This document shows, one piece after another, positions 8,614 through 17,472 of a stretch of DNA of 64,000 nt; position 1 is the first letter of the stretch, and each line of letters opens with the position of its first letter. The notes under the pieces were generated by a model. It was not told the DNA's origin, did no database searches, and worked only from the letters and a program-made list of their open reading frames with translations. The position numbers and the translations under genes are program-made. This DNA is from Rhodovulum sulfidophilum DSM 1374 (GTDB lineage: Bacteria > Pseudomonadota > Alphaproteobacteria > Rhodobacterales > Rhodobacteraceae), in assembly GCF_001633165.1 (NCBI RefSeq), contig NZ_CP015418.1, positions 1,612,001 through 1,676,000 on the forward strand. The letters are read 5' to 3'.

Positions 8614-8825
8614 GGGCGGGATCCTTGCCTGAATGTCGTGAACGCGCGTTTCGGCGCCTTGCGTTATGGAGAAAGGCCCGGCGCGAGTGCAAGCGCCATT
8701 CCGGTGCCGCCGCTTTGGGACCCGGTCGCGACATCGCCCTGCCGCCGGCCGGGCGCGCTCTTGCAGCATGCGCGGCAGGGGGCTAAACGCGGGGACGGAT
8801 TTCAAGAGCACGGAAAGGCGGCCCC

Positions 8826-9113
8826 ATGTCCATCGACATCGACACCGCGCGGCGGGTGGCGCACCTCGCCCGGATCGCCGTTCAGGAAGACGACCTGCCG
8901 GCGCTGGCGCAGGAGCTGTCGGGCATCCTGACCTTCATGGAAGAGCTGAACGAGGTCGACGTGACCGGCATCGAGCCGATGACCGGGGTCACGCCGATGC
9001 GGCTGAAACGGCGCGCGGATGTCGTGACCGATGGCGAGATGCAGGACCGCATCCTGTCGAATGCGCCCGATGCGCGCGAGGGCTTCTTCGCGGTTCCCAA
9101 GGTGGTGGAGTAA
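8826..9113 (+). CDS. gatC: Asp-tRNA(Asn)/Glu-tRNA(Gln) amidotransferase subunit C
   Basis: The small subunit that clamps GatA to GatB in the GatCAB amidotransferase, which converts misacylated Glu-tRNA(Gln) and Asp-tRNA(Asn) to their amide forms. The 95-residue length and the N-terminal helical [19 protein letters not shown] segment are typical. It is followed after 4 bases by gatA. GatB is not in this window. Confidence 0.95.
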   Translation: MSIDIDTARRVAHLARIAVQEDDLPALAQELSGILTFMEELNEVDVTGIEPMTGVTPMRLKRRADVVTDGEMQDRILSNAPDAREGFFAVPKVVE

Positions 9114-9117
9114 CGCC

Positions 9118-10599
9118 ATGAGCGATCTGACCAGGCTGACCATTGCCGAGGCGCGCGAGGCGCTGCGCAAGGGCGAGACCACTTCGGTGGCGCTGACAGA
9201 GGCCTATCTCTCGGCCATCGACGGTGCGGATGCGCTGAACGCCTTCGTCCACAAGACCCCCGAGATCGCGCTGGAACAGGCCAAGGCCGCCGATGCCCGG
9301 ATCGCGGCGGGCGATGCGCCCGCGCTTTGCGGCATGCCGCTGGGGATCAAGGATCTCTTCTGCACCAGGGGCGTGGCCTCGCAGGCCGCCTCGAAGATCC
9401 TCGACGGCTTCAGGCCCGAATATGAATCGACCGTCAGCCAGAACCTCTGGGATGCGGGCGCGGTCATGCTGGGCAAGCTCAACATGGACGAATTCGCCAT
9501 GGGCTCGTCGAACGAGACCAGCACCTATGGCAATGCGGTCAACCCCTGGAAGGTCGACGACCGGCAACTGACCCCGGGCGGGTCCTCGGGCGGGTCGGCC
9601 TCGGCGGTGGCGGCCGATCTGTGCATGGCCGCGACCGGCACCGATACCGGCGGCTCGATCCGCCAGCCCGCGGCCTTCACCGGCATCGTCGGCATCAAGC
9701 CCACCTACGGGCGCTGCTCGCGTTGGGGGATCGTGGCCTTCGCCTCGTCGCTGGATCAGGCCGGGCCGATGACCAGGACGGTCCGCGACGCGGCGATCAT
9801 GCTGGGCGCGATGTCGGGCCATGACCCGAAGGATTCGACCAGCGCCGACATTCCGGTGCCGGATTTCGAGGCGATGCTGACCGGCGATATCCGCGGCAAG
9901 ACCATTGGTATCCCCAAGGAATACCGCATGGAGGGCATGCCCGCCGAGATCGAGAAGCTGTGGTCGGACGGCGCCGAGATGCTGAGGGATGCGGGTGCCG
10001 AGATCGTCGAGATCAGCCTGCCGCACACGAAATACGCGCTGCCCGCCTATTACGTGATCGCACCGGCCGAGGCTTCGTCGAACCTCGCGCGTTATGACGG
10101 TGTGCGCTACGGCCGCCGGGCCCGGCTGGGGCAGGGCGACGGCATCGTCGAGATGTACGAGAAGACCCGCGCCGAGGGCTTCGGCAAGGAGGTCCAGCGC
10201 CGGGTGATGATCGGCACCTATGTGCTGTCGGCCGGCTTCTACGACGCCTATTACAACCGCGCCCGCAAGGTCCGCGCGCTGATCAAGCGCGATTTCGACG
10301 AGGTCTTCGCCGCAGGGGTCGATGCGATCCTGACCCCCGCGACGCCCTCGGCGGCCTTCGGTCTGGGCGAGATGGCCGATGCCGATCCGGTGGCGATGTA
10401 TCTCAACGACGTCTTCACCGTGACCGTCAACCTTGCCGGCCTGCCGGGGATCTCGGTGCCGGCCGGGCTCGATGCCCAGGGGCTGCCGCTGGGGCTTCAG
10501 CTGATCGGCCAGCCCTGGGGTGAAGGCGAGTTGCTGAACACCGCACATGTTCTTGAGCGGGCCGCGGGATTTGTTTCCAAGCCCGCGAAATGGTGGTAA
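9118..10599 (+). CDS. gatA: Asp-tRNA(Asn)/Glu-tRNA(Gln) amidotransferase subunit A
   Basis: The glutaminase subunit of GatCAB; it releases ammonia from glutamine and channels it to GatB. The 493-residue protein is an amidase-signature enzyme with the Ser-cisSer-Lys triad: Lys in LGIKDLFCT, and the two serines in [14 protein letters not shown] and [14 protein letters not shown]. The ATG at 9118 follows the gatC stop by 4 bases, giving a coupled operon. Length and domain order are normal. Because GatCAB can make Asn-tRNA, the AspRS at 41951-43726 may be of the non-discriminating type, but that is not tested here. Confidence 0.96.
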   Translation: MSDLTRLTIAEAREALRKGETTSVALTEAYLSAIDGADALNAFVHKTPEIALEQAKAADARIAAGDAPALCGMPLGIKDLFCTRGVASQAASKILDGFRPEYESTVSQNLWDAGAVMLGKLNMDEFAMGSSNETSTYGNAVNPWKVDDRQLTPGGSSGGSASAVAADLCMAATGTDTGGSIRQPAAFTGIVGIKPTYGRCSRWGIVAFASSLDQAGPMTRTVRDAAIMLGAMSGHDPKDSTSADIPVPDFEAMLTGDIRGKTIGIPKEYRMEGMPAEIEKLWSDGAEMLRDAGAEIVEISLPHTKYALPAYYVIAPAEASSNLARYDGVRYGRRARLGQGDGIVEMYEKTRAEGFGKEVQRRVMIGTYVLSAGFYDAYYNRARKVRALIKRDFDEVFAAGVDAILTPATPSAAFGLGEMADADPVAMYLNDVFTVTVNLAGLPGISVPAGLDAQGLPLGLQLIGQPWGEGELLNTAHVLERAAGFVSKPAKWW

Positions 10600-10645
10600 G
10601 GCGCGCCGGATCACTGGGATTGACACCACGAACAGGATGGACCCG

Positions 10646-11299
10646 ATGCGTGCCGTGACTTCCGCGATTGCGGTTCTTGCGCTGGCCGCGTGCAATACGC
10701 AGCTGCCCGATTCCGCGGCCGGAGAGGGCTTCGACAGTTACGCCGATTACAGCACCCATCGCGAAGGCGTCCTGCAGGGCGCGGTCTCGGCCGAGCCGAT
10801 CACCGCGGCGCCCTCGCAGGATGTCGTGACCGAGGTGACCGGCGCGCCGATCTCGGCGGTCGAGAGCTCCGATGGCGCCGAGCCCCCCGGCGCGCAGGCT
10901 GAAAACCATGCCGGGATCTCGGACGAGCAGAGCTTTGCCGCCGTCACCGCCCGCGAGACCATCGCCAGCGACCGCGAGCGGCTGGAACAGCAGCGCGAGC
11001 AATACACCGTGATCCCGCCCGAGCCGCTGCCCCCGCGTCCGGGCGGCGATGGCGCCGGCATCATCGAATATGCGCTGAGCACCACCAATCCGCTTGGCCA
11101 GCAGGTCTACAAGCGCGGCCGGGCCGTTGCGCCCGAAACGCTGGCCCGGCGCTGCGCCAAATACGGTTCGGACGATCACGCGCAGGAAGCCTTCCTCAAG
11201 AATGGCGGGCCCGAGCGCGACCGGTTCGGGATCGACCCCGATGGCGACGGCTTCGCCTGCTACTGGGACCCCTCGCCGTTCCGTCTTGCCGAACGCTAG
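10646..11299 (+). CDS. Lipoprotein with C-terminal excalibur-like calcium-binding motif
   Basis: An envelope lipoprotein of 217 residues. Residues 1-18 form a signal peptide ending in a lipobox (L-A-A-C). The middle is acidic, low-complexity and probably disordered. The last 50 residues contain a KYGSDDHAQEAFLKNGGP segment and then IDPDGDGFACYWDPSPFR, which matches the excalibur pattern DxDxDGxxC. In other proteins that pattern binds calcium in extracellular nuclease-like settings. An ATG 9 bases upstream (10637) is possible; the AGGA spacing favours 10646. It lies between gatA and a cell-wall amidase, so a wall-related role is possible but unproven. Confidence 0.75.
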   Translation: MRAVTSAIAVLALAACNTQLPDSAAGEGFDSYADYSTHREGVLQGAVSAEPITAAPSQDVVTEVTGAPISAVESSDGAEPPGAQAENHAGISDEQSFAAVTARETIASDRERLEQQREQYTVIPPEPLPPRPGGDGAGIIEYALSTTNPLGQQVYKRGRAVAPETLARRCAKYGSDDHAQEAFLKNGGPERDRFGIDPDGDGFACYWDPSPFRLAER

Positions 11300-11303
11300 G
11301 GAC

Positions 11304-11999
11304 GTGACGCCGCTCTGGCGTCCCTCGCCCAATTGCGGGGCAAGGCGCGGCGGGGCGCGGCCCGACATGGTCGTGCTGCATTTCACCGCCATGACCGATT
11401 CCGCCTCGGCGCTGGACCGGCTTTGCGACCCGGCGGCCGGGGTGTCGGCGCATTACCTGATCGCCCGTGACGGGCGGGTTTTCCAGCTTGTCGACGAGGC
11501 CGGGCGGGCCTGGCATGCCGGGGCCGGATGCTGGGGCGGGGTCGAGGACGTCAATTCCCGCTCGATCGGCATCGAACTCGACAATCCGGGCGACCGGCCG
11601 TTCTCGGCGCCGCTGATGGCCGCGCTCGAGGCGCTGTTGCCCGGCATCCTTGCACGCTGGTCGATCCGGCCCGAGCGGGTGATCGGCCATTCCGACATGG
11701 CGCCCGACCGCAAATGGGACCCTGGTCCGCGGTTCGACTGGCGAAGGCTGGCACGGCAGGGGTTGGCGGTCTGGCCCGAGGTCCGGAGCTCTGCCGGTCC
11801 CGCGCCCGACGAGACGGCCTTTCGCAAGGCGGCCACGGCCTTCGGCTATGGCGCGGGCTGGGACACGGGCCACGTGCTCGATGCGTTGCGCCAGCGGTTC
11901 CGGCCCTGGGCCACGGGGCCGCTTGCGGTCGCCGACATGGCCGTCATCGCCGATCTTGCCCGCCGCTTCCCCGTTGACCCCGGCCCCGCGGGCGCCTAG
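11304..11999 (+). CDS. AmpD-type N-acetylmuramoyl-L-alanine amidase
   Basis: Cleaves the bond between N-acetylmuramic acid and the stem peptide, recycling muropeptides. No signal peptide is visible, which fits a cytoplasmic AmpD role. The start is taken as the GTG at 11304 (231 residues), 4 bases after the preceding stop; longer frames run inside the upstream gene. Zinc ligands are visible as the His of VVLHFTAM, the His of VIGHSDMAP and the Asp of DRKWDPGPRF. Residues about 165-225 form a C-terminal peptidoglycan-binding-like helical region. The RNase P RNA gene begins about 10 bases past the stop. Confidence 0.85.
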   Translation: MTPLWRPSPNCGARRGGARPDMVVLHFTAMTDSASALDRLCDPAAGVSAHYLIARDGRVFQLVDEAGRAWHAGAGCWGGVEDVNSRSIGIELDNPGDRPFSAPLMAALEALLPGILARWSIRPERVIGHSDMAPDRKWDPGPRFDWRRLARQGLAVWPEVRSSAGPAPDETAFRKAATAFGYGAGWDTGHVLDALRQRFRPWATGPLAVADMAVIADLARRFPVDPGPAGA

Positions 12000-12007
12000 A
12001 TCGGGCC

Positions 12008-12390
12008 TCGCGCGGATGGCTGGATGGCCGCGGGGGTGCACGCCCTCGAGGAAAGTCCGGACTCCACGAGGCAACGGTGCCGGGTAACGCCCGGCGGGGG
12101 AAACCCCAGGGAAAGCGCCACAGAGAACAGACCGCCTCCGCTTGCCGGAGGTAAGGGTGAAACGGTGGGGTAAGAGCCCACCGCGGGACTGGCAACAGGA
12201 CCGGCAAGGCAAGCCCCACCGGGAGCAATGCCGAATAGGGACCCCGCGCAGGCCAGACCTGCAGGGCGGCTTCGGCCCAGGGGTCCGGGTTGGCAGCTTG
12301 AGCGTATCGGTAACGGTACGCCCAGAGGAATGGTCATCCAGGGGGCCTCGCGCCCCCGGACAGAATCCGGCTTACAGGCCGTCCGCGCAT
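12008..12390 (+). ncRNA. rnpB: RNase P RNA, bacterial class A
   Basis: The catalytic RNA that removes 5' leaders from precursor tRNAs. Signature segments are present in order: GAGGAAAGTCCGGACTCCAC (CR-I, near 12048), GGTAAGGGTGAAACGGTG near 12150, the GTAAGAGCCCACCG segment near 12171, and the closing CAGAATCCGGCTTACAGGCC near 12361. The 5' GCGCGGATGGCT and the 3' GGCCGTCCGCGC pair as helix P1, which sets the ends to within a few bases. It begins almost directly after the amidase gene, so its promoter must lie inside that gene or it is processed from a longer transcript. Confidence 0.97.
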
Positions 12391-12548
12391 ATCCTGCCTG
12401 TGTTTCTTCCTGCCCCCATCCCCGAAATGCCTCCGCTTGGGGCCGCGAGGCGCGGTTTCGGGCCTTGGCCAGCCCCCGAAAGCCTCTAGGTTGCGATCCT
12501 GGAAGCGCGCTGCCCCGGAAAGGGGATAGCAGAGGGACGGAAGACCGG

Positions 12549-13265
12549 ATGAGTTTTGTCAGGACGATGGCCACCCTTGCCGTGGGCTTTGCGGCGGCCA
12601 GGGGGCTCGAGACGTTCCAGAAGATGGGCGGCGGCGCGGGAATTGCCGATTCGGTGAAATCGGCCGCAACGCGGGTCGGGATCGGCAGCCAGATCGGGCC
12701 GCTGCTCGAGCGGATGCAGGTTCCGGGCGGCGCGGCGGCGCTGAAGACCAACGCCAAATGGCTGGGCGCGAAGGGGCGCGAGACCGGAGATCATGCGCTG
12801 GTCGGTCTTGGCGGGCTGATGGCGGCGCTGGGCGGCGCCGCCTGGGCGGGATCGGTCAATGCCAGGGACATCCTGAACGCGATGGGCGAGGTCGCGCCGC
12901 CCGATGTCTCGATGGAGAAGAACGCGCGGCTTCTGATCCGCTCGATGGTGATGGCGGCGAAATCCGATGGCGAGATCGACGCGGCCGAGCGCGCCGCGAT
13001 CTTCGATGTGCTGGGCGATGCCACCGAGGAAGAGCGCGCCTTCGTCGAGGCCGAGATGGCGCGGCCCATCGATATCGAGGCGCTTGCGGCCGAGACCGGC
13101 ACGCACCAGCGCACCGCCGTCTATGCCGCGGGGGTGGTGACGACCAGGCTCGACAGCCCGGCCGAGATCGCGCATCTTGATCGCCTGGCCGATGCGCTGC
13201 ATCTGGGCCGCGCCGCGCGCCAGCGGATCCACAAGGCGATGCGGCTGCCGCAGGTGCTGGCCTGA
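12549..13265 (+). CDS. DUF533 / TerB-like domain protein
   Basis: A 238-residue protein starting MSFVRTMATLAVGFAAARGL. The N-terminus is a hydrophobic, Ala/Gly-rich segment, and a second such segment (LVGLGGLMAALGGAAWAG) lies near residues 80-100. The C-terminal half (about 125-235) is a TerB-like helical domain with the KSDGEIDAAERAAIFDVLGD motif, which in TerB proteins contributes acidic metal-binding residues. DUF533 proteins are inner-membrane-associated and of unknown function. It sits alone between rnpB and rpmG. Confidence 0.8.
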   Translation: MSFVRTMATLAVGFAAARGLETFQKMGGGAGIADSVKSAATRVGIGSQIGPLLERMQVPGGAAALKTNAKWLGAKGRETGDHALVGLGGLMAALGGAAWAGSVNARDILNAMGEVAPPDVSMEKNARLLIRSMVMAAKSDGEIDAAERAAIFDVLGDATEEERAFVEAEMARPIDIEALAAETGTHQRTAVYAAGVVTTRLDSPAEIAHLDRLADALHLGRAARQRIHKAMRLPQVLA

Positions 13266-13330
13266 AGCGCGCGCCTCCGGGCGGCGGGCAGTCGGCTTGG
13301 TCTGCTTGGCTTTGCGGGGCCAGAACCTGC

Positions 13331-13358
13331 TTGACTCGGGGGCGCGGATCGCTAAAAC
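13331..13358 (+). promoter_or_regulatory. Candidate sigma70-type promoter of rpmG
   Basis: TTGACT at 13331-13336 and TAAAAC at 13353-13358 are separated by 16 bases and lie about 55 bases before the rpmG ATG. The hexamers are close to consensus and stand out in very GC-rich DNA. Prediction by eye only. Confidence 0.4.
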
Positions 13359-13412
13359 GCGGGCTTCAAGAACTTCACGGGCGCGATGCCGCCCGCGCGA
13401 CGGAGATGAGAC

Positions 13413-13580
13413 ATGGCGAAGCCGACAACCATCAAGATCCGCCTGAACTCGACCGCGGGCACCGGCCATTTCTACGTGACCAAGAAAAACGCCCGCACCA
13501 TGACCGAGAAAATGGTGGTCAAGAAATATGACCCGGTCGTGCGTCAGCACGTCGAATACAAGGAAGGCAAGATCAAGTGA
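13413..13580 (+). CDS. rpmG: 50S ribosomal protein L33
   Basis: A 55-residue ribosomal protein, [20 protein letters not shown] at the N-terminus and EYKEGKIK at the C-terminus, with the [20 protein letters not shown] core of the family. It lacks the CxxC pairs, so it is the zinc-independent (C-minus) form. A GGAGATGAG sequence upstream serves as the ribosome-binding site. A GC hairpin with a T-rich tail follows, so the gene is monocistronic. Confidence 0.96.
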   Translation: MAKPTTIKIRLNSTAGTGHFYVTKKNARTMTEKMVVKKYDPVVRQHVEYKEGKIK

Positions 13581-13621
13581 TCTAGCCGCCTCCGGGGTTT
13601 CCCCGGGAAGGGTCAGACCGG

Positions 13622-13652
13622 GGCCGCGCCGCAAGGGGCGGCCTTTCGTTTT
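13622..13652 (+). terminator. Rho-independent terminator after rpmG
   Basis: Perfect 6-bp stem GGCCGC/GCGGCC (13622-13627 with 13638-13643) and a 10-base loop, followed by TTTCGTTTT, 41 bases past the rpmG stop. Confidence 0.75.
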
Positions 13653-14689
13653 GCGCAGGCCCCGCATTTTCGGGCGCTGTCCCGTGTCCGGGCGGCCGCA
13701 TCACCGGCTGGTCTGGGGACGGGCCGGTCACGACCTGGCCCTCGCGCCCGAACGTTGCCTTAGTGTTGCCGTCGTGAGCCTCTCTTCGGGGCGTCGCGCG
13801 TGAGCCTGCCTTCCAGCGCGACCGGTCGGCATGGCGCGGTGCGAGGTTCAGTGCGTGCAGCACCATCCTTCGGTACCATGACAATGGCCGTGCCGAGGCT
13901 CTGGCTCAGGTCGGTGGACGGTTCGGCGCCCATATCCGATGCGCGATCTCGGGCAAGAGATGGGCTCGACGGCCGGGGGCTCGGCGGTGCCGGTGGCTGC
14001 CGGGACCAGCGTTCCCGCAGTCCGTGATCCAGCTCGGCAGCATGGATTGGCCGCAGGCAGATCCGGCCGGGCGGCAGCGCTCAGGTCAGCCCGTCAACGG
14101 GGCGCTCCAGTGACGGGTCGGAAGATCGCGGACCGCGGTGGCTCGTCGTCCCATATCATCAATTGTCCCCGGCAGTACCGCCGAGGCGTATTCCATGGCG
14201 CGTTCGATAACCGCGCGCTTGGCTACGATTTCCGCGGCAGTCCGGCATCGGGGCCGACCCTGCGCGATAGCGATCTCGGCTCTGCATATCTCTCGGGCGG
14301 CTCGGACCGGGCGGCGCCCGGGCCAAACGGGACATCCTTGCCAATGACACCGCCTTCGAGCCGGAGCGCAGCCCGGGCCCGCCGGGTGTCGGGTTGTCGC
14401 AAGATGGCGCGCAGTCGACCGGCCGGAAACAAGGCGGCGCTGGGCATCGGCTGGACCGATTGGCCCCCAATCGCGGCGCCGGGCGCCGGTTTCCGCCGGG
14501 CGTCGGTCGCCCGACAGGACGTGTCCCAAGATGCCTTTTACGAAGGGAATTGGCCTGAGCGTTTTACTAGGGTATTGTGCCTGCGGTCGTGCTGTGGTTC
14601 TTTGCCGGCGATCTCTCAAGCCAGTTACGGGTCGCTCCCGCCGCCAGAGAACAGATCGACTCAATGGATCTCAGGGAATGGAGCGCTCG
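13653..14689. other. About 1 kb without a convincing gene
   Basis: Open frames exist on both strands, the longest being 192 codons on the minus strand (14086-14664). Their translations are Arg/Pro/Gly-rich, with no recognisable domain and no ribosome-binding site. The last 44 codons of the minus frame (about 14090-14220) look more protein-like than the rest and could be a gene remnant. The 3' end must contain the promoter of the secreted-protein/ExbB/ExbD/TonB operon. Confidence 0.5.
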
Positions 14690-15118
14690 ATGGGCATCTC
14701 TCACCTTGGCGCCGCAGTTGCGGCTGGCCTTCTCGTCTCATCCCTCGGCGCCGCTGCGCAGGAGGCCGGGCCGCATCTCTCGATCGAGCTGAATGCGGTC
14801 GCGCCGGCCGAGACCGGTTGCCTGATCAGCTTTCTGGCCCGGAACGGCTATGAGACCGGCATCGACCGGGCGGTTTTCGAAACCGTGCTGATCGACGATA
14901 AGGGCCAGGTCGAGCGTCTGACCCTGTTCGATTTCGGGGCGTTGCCCGCCGGGCGGCCGCGGATGCGGCAATTCTCCGTTCCCGGGCTCGATTGCGGCGA
15001 TCTGGGGCAGATCCTGATCAATGGCACGACGGCCTGCGAGGCCGAGGCGCTTGACGAGGAAGCCTGCGCCGAGGGGCTCGGGCTGAGCAGCCGTACAGAT
15101 GTGGAGCTGATCGGATGA
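14690..15118 (+). CDS. Secreted protein heading the ExbB-ExbD-TonB operon
   Basis: A 142-residue periplasmic protein starting MGISHLGAAVAAGLLVSSLG, with a signal peptide cleaved after about residue 23 (AAAQ). The mature part is acidic and contains four cysteines (in TGCLISF, GLDCGDLGQ, TTACEAE, EEACAEG), suggesting two disulfides. The ATG at 14690 has a GGAGCG ribosome-binding site; the in-frame ATG at 14678 does not. Its stop overlaps the exbB start (ATGA at 15115), so it belongs to the operon. No named family was recognised. It may be a periplasmic partner of the energy-transduction complex. Confidence 0.75.
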   Translation: MGISHLGAAVAAGLLVSSLGAAAQEAGPHLSIELNAVAPAETGCLISFLARNGYETGIDRAVFETVLIDDKGQVERLTLFDFGALPAGRPRMRQFSVPGLDCGDLGQILINGTTACEAEALDEEACAEGLGLSSRTDVELIG

Positions 15119-15771
15119 TCGGCGCGGTGATCGAGCTTTTGCGCCGGGTGGCCGATCTTGGCGGGCCGGTGGTTCTGATCCTGATCGGGATTTCGGTGCT
15201 GACGGTGGCGGTGGTGCTTTACAAGCTGTGGCAATTCGCGGCCTCGGGCGTCGGGCGGCACCGGGCCCTGTCGGAGGCCGTCGCGCATTGGGACCGGGGC
15301 GAGCGGGCCCGGGCGCGGGCCGCGCTCGAACGCTCGCGCAGCTATCTGCGCCCGGTGCTCGACCTCGCCATGTCGGGTCAGACCGATTCCGAACGGCTGG
15401 AGGCCGAGGCCGAGGCCCGCTTCGCCCGGCTGGAACGCGGCTTCCGGCTGCTTGATTCGGTGGCGCAGCTCTCGCCGCTGCTGGGTCTGTTCGGCACCGT
15501 TCTGGGCATGATCGCGGCCTTCCAGGCGCTGCAGGCGGCGGGCACGCAGGTCGACCCCTCGATCCTCGCGGGCGGCATCTGGGTGGCGCTTCTGACCACG
15601 GCGGTCGGCCTGGCGGTGGCGATGCCGACGGCGTTGATCCTGAGCTGGTTCGAAAGCCGGATGGAGGCCGAGCGGGTCTTGGCCGAAACCGCGATTCATA
15701 CCGTGCTGGCCCCAGGAAATGCGCTTGGCGAGGACCGTCCGGTCGTGTCGGGCGGTCGGGATCATGGCTAG
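15115..15771 (+). CDS. exbB: MotA/TolQ/ExbB proton channel family protein
   Basis: The 218-residue ion-channel subunit that, with ExbD, uses the proton gradient to energise TonB. One transmembrane helix lies near residues 15-38. The conserved pair of helices in the MotA_ExbB domain follows, with LSPLLGLFGTVLGMIAAFQA (about 120-140) and GGIWVALLTTAVGLAVAMPT (about 155-175). The start overlaps the preceding stop by 4 bases and the stop overlaps the next start, giving strict coupling with the other operon members. Confidence 0.92.
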   Translation: MIGAVIELLRRVADLGGPVVLILIGISVLTVAVVLYKLWQFAASGVGRHRALSEAVAHWDRGERARARAALERSRSYLRPVLDLAMSGQTDSERLEAEAEARFARLERGFRLLDSVAQLSPLLGLFGTVLGMIAAFQALQAAGTQVDPSILAGGIWVALLTTAVGLAVAMPTALILSWFESRMEAERVLAETAIHTVLAPGNALGEDRPVVSGGRDHG

Positions 15772-16138
15772 GCCGCGTCGGCGGCGGCTGTCGCTCACGC
15801 CGCTGGTCGACGTGATCTTTCTGCTGCTGCTCTTCTTCATGCTGAGCTCGACCTTCACCCGCTTTTCCGAGGTCGATCTGGTGGCGGCCGGGCAGGGCGG
15901 GGCGCCGGCTGCTCCCGATGCGCGGCCGCTGTTCCTGCAGCTCGAACCCGACCGGCTGCGGCTGAACGGCCGCGAGCTTGCGCTTGACGGGCTGGCCGAG
16001 GGGCTTGATCCGGTCGAGCCGGGGCAGGTTGTTCTGGTGGCGCTGCGCGGCGCGGTCACGGCGCAGCGGCTGACCGATCTCCTGGTCGCGCTTCGCGCGA
16101 TACCGGGGCTGGGCGTGACTGTGCTGGGGGCGACATGA
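15764..16138 (+). CDS. exbD: ExbD/TolR family protein with canonical membrane aspartate
   Basis: A 124-residue single-pass inner-membrane protein. A basic N-terminus (MARPRRRRLSLTPL) is followed by the transmembrane helix LVDVIFLLLLFFMLSS; the Asp in this helix is the proton-carrying residue of the ExbD/TolR/MotB family. A periplasmic domain of about 90 residues follows. The ATG at 15764 overlaps the exbB end by 8 bases. This is the first of two consecutive ExbD genes. Confidence 0.92.
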   Translation: MARPRRRRLSLTPLVDVIFLLLLFFMLSSTFTRFSEVDLVAAGQGGAPAAPDARPLFLQLEPDRLRLNGRELALDGLAEGLDPVEPGQVVLVALRGAVTAQRLTDLLVALRAIPGLGVTVLGAT

Positions 16139-16551
16139 CGGCCAGAAAAGCAGCCATCAGGGCCGAGAAGGTGCGCCGCGCCGGGCGCGAGCCGACCATC
16201 GCGCTGATCAACATCGTCTTCCTGCTGCTGATCTTCTTCCTCGTGGCGGGCACGCTGGCGGCGCCGCTCGACGCGACCCTGAAGCTTGTCGATACCGAGG
16301 GGCTGGAAGGGGCCTCGCCCGCCGAGGCGCTGGTTCTGCATGCCGATGGCCGGATGACGCTGCAGGAGCAGGAGACGACGCCCGAAGCCTTCGTTGCCGG
16401 GCTCGAGGGCACGGAGGAGGAGGCCGCAACAGTCGCCCGGGTCGTGCCCGACCGCGACGTCCCCGCTGCCGATCTGGTGGCGCTTGGACAGGCATTGCGG
16501 GCGGCCGGGGCCGAGCGGGTGGTGATCGTGACCGAACGGGGGCTGAAATGA
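16135..16551 (+). CDS. Second ExbD-like protein, membrane aspartate replaced by Asn
   Basis: A 138-residue ExbD/TolR-like protein. Its membrane helix reads ALINIVFLLLIFFLVAGTL: the position that is Asp in the adjacent ExbD (LVDVIF) is Asn here. It therefore probably cannot carry protons itself and may be a structural or regulatory partner in a mixed ExbD dimer. The periplasmic part (about 45-138) keeps the ExbD-like alternation of strands and helices. The start overlaps the first exbD stop and the stop overlaps the tonB start, each by 4 bases. Confidence 0.85.
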   Translation: MTARKAAIRAEKVRRAGREPTIALINIVFLLLIFFLVAGTLAAPLDATLKLVDTEGLEGASPAEALVLHADGRMTLQEQETTPEAFVAGLEGTEEEAATVARVVPDRDVPAADLVALGQALRAAGAERVVIVTERGLK

Positions 16552-17306
16552 CGATACCGAGTTCCCGCCTTGGCAAGGTGCTGGCCTTGGGCCTTGCGCT
16601 CGGTGCGCATAGCGCGCTTGCCCTGGTTCTCGTGCCCCAGACCGAGACCCGGATGGAAGGGCGCAGCGGGGCGGCCGAGGCGGCGATCGGCTCGAGCTTT
16701 GCCGAGATGGCGGCCGGACGCATCAGCGCCGAAAGCGTCGAGGATGTGGTCGAGCCCGAAGCGCCCGTCGAGCCGGTCCGGCCCGATATGCCCGAGCCGG
16801 TCGAGACCGTCGTGCCGGATCCCGCCGAGGCATTGGCGCCGGTGCCCGAGCCGGAGGTGGCGGAGCAGCCCGAACCCGAGACGGTGACCGCCGAGCCCGA
16901 ACCGGAGCCCGAGCCGAAACCAGAACCGAAGCCGGTGACCAGAGGCAATTCCGATCGCAATGCCCGTGTCGGTCAGGCGGCCGGCAGCGAGCGGGCGCAG
17001 GCGGCCAGCAGCGGCCGGGGCGGGGCCAGCGCCGAGTCGGGCAATGCCGAAAGCTCGAACTATCCGGGGCTGGTGATGAGGGCGCTGTCGCGGGTTCCGA
17101 AGCCGAGGATCCGCGCCCGCGGTGCCACGGTGGTGGCGTTCCGGGTCGCGACGGATGGTCGTCTGGCCTCGGCGTCGGTGGCGCGCAGTTCGGGCTCGAC
17201 CGCGCTTGACCGCGCGGCCTTGCGCATCGTCGAACGCGCCGCGCCCTTCCCGGCCCCCCCGCGCGGTGCCCAGCGGAGCTTCTCGATCCGGATCGAGGGC
17301 CGGTAG
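16548..17306 (+). CDS. tonB: TonB-family energy transducer
   Basis: A 252-residue periplasm-spanning protein. An N-terminal membrane anchor (about residues 10-30) is followed by a long Pro/Glu/Lys-rich stretch (about 65-130, with PEPEPKPEPK-type repeats) that can reach across the periplasm. The C-terminal TonB domain (about 165-252) contains YPGLVMRALSRVPKPRIRAR. TonB couples ExbB/ExbD to outer-membrane receptors. No TonB-dependent receptor is encoded next to it, so the substrate served by this operon cannot be read from context. Confidence 0.9.
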   Translation: MTIPSSRLGKVLALGLALGAHSALALVLVPQTETRMEGRSGAAEAAIGSSFAEMAAGRISAESVEDVVEPEAPVEPVRPDMPEPVETVVPDPAEALAPVPEPEVAEQPEPETVTAEPEPEPEPKPEPKPVTRGNSDRNARVGQAAGSERAQAASSGRGGASAESGNAESSNYPGLVMRALSRVPKPRIRARGATVVAFRVATDGRLASASVARSSGSTALDRAALRIVERAAPFPAPPRGAQRSFSIRIEGR

Positions 17307-17472
17307 CTGCGCGCGCTCCCGATCCGGGCGCGCGACCTGCCGCCTATTGCGGCCCATTGCTGCTTTTCAGGGCGAATGGTCGCGGCCCGCCTGGCTGGGC
17401 GCAAGCAGCGATTGCCGGCGTGGGACGCGCTATGTAGCCTTGGCTCCGGTCGCAACGCGGCAGGAGGCCCGA

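Noticed and set aside
13582..13884. A 100-codon minus-strand frame overlapping the rpmG terminator
   Set aside because: It would run through the terminator, and its composition is typical of antisense noise.
14086..14664. A 192-codon minus-strand frame before the TonB operon
   Set aside because: Arg/Pro-rich for most of its length, no start signal, no domain. Only the last 40-odd codons look protein-like, which is too little to call a gene.
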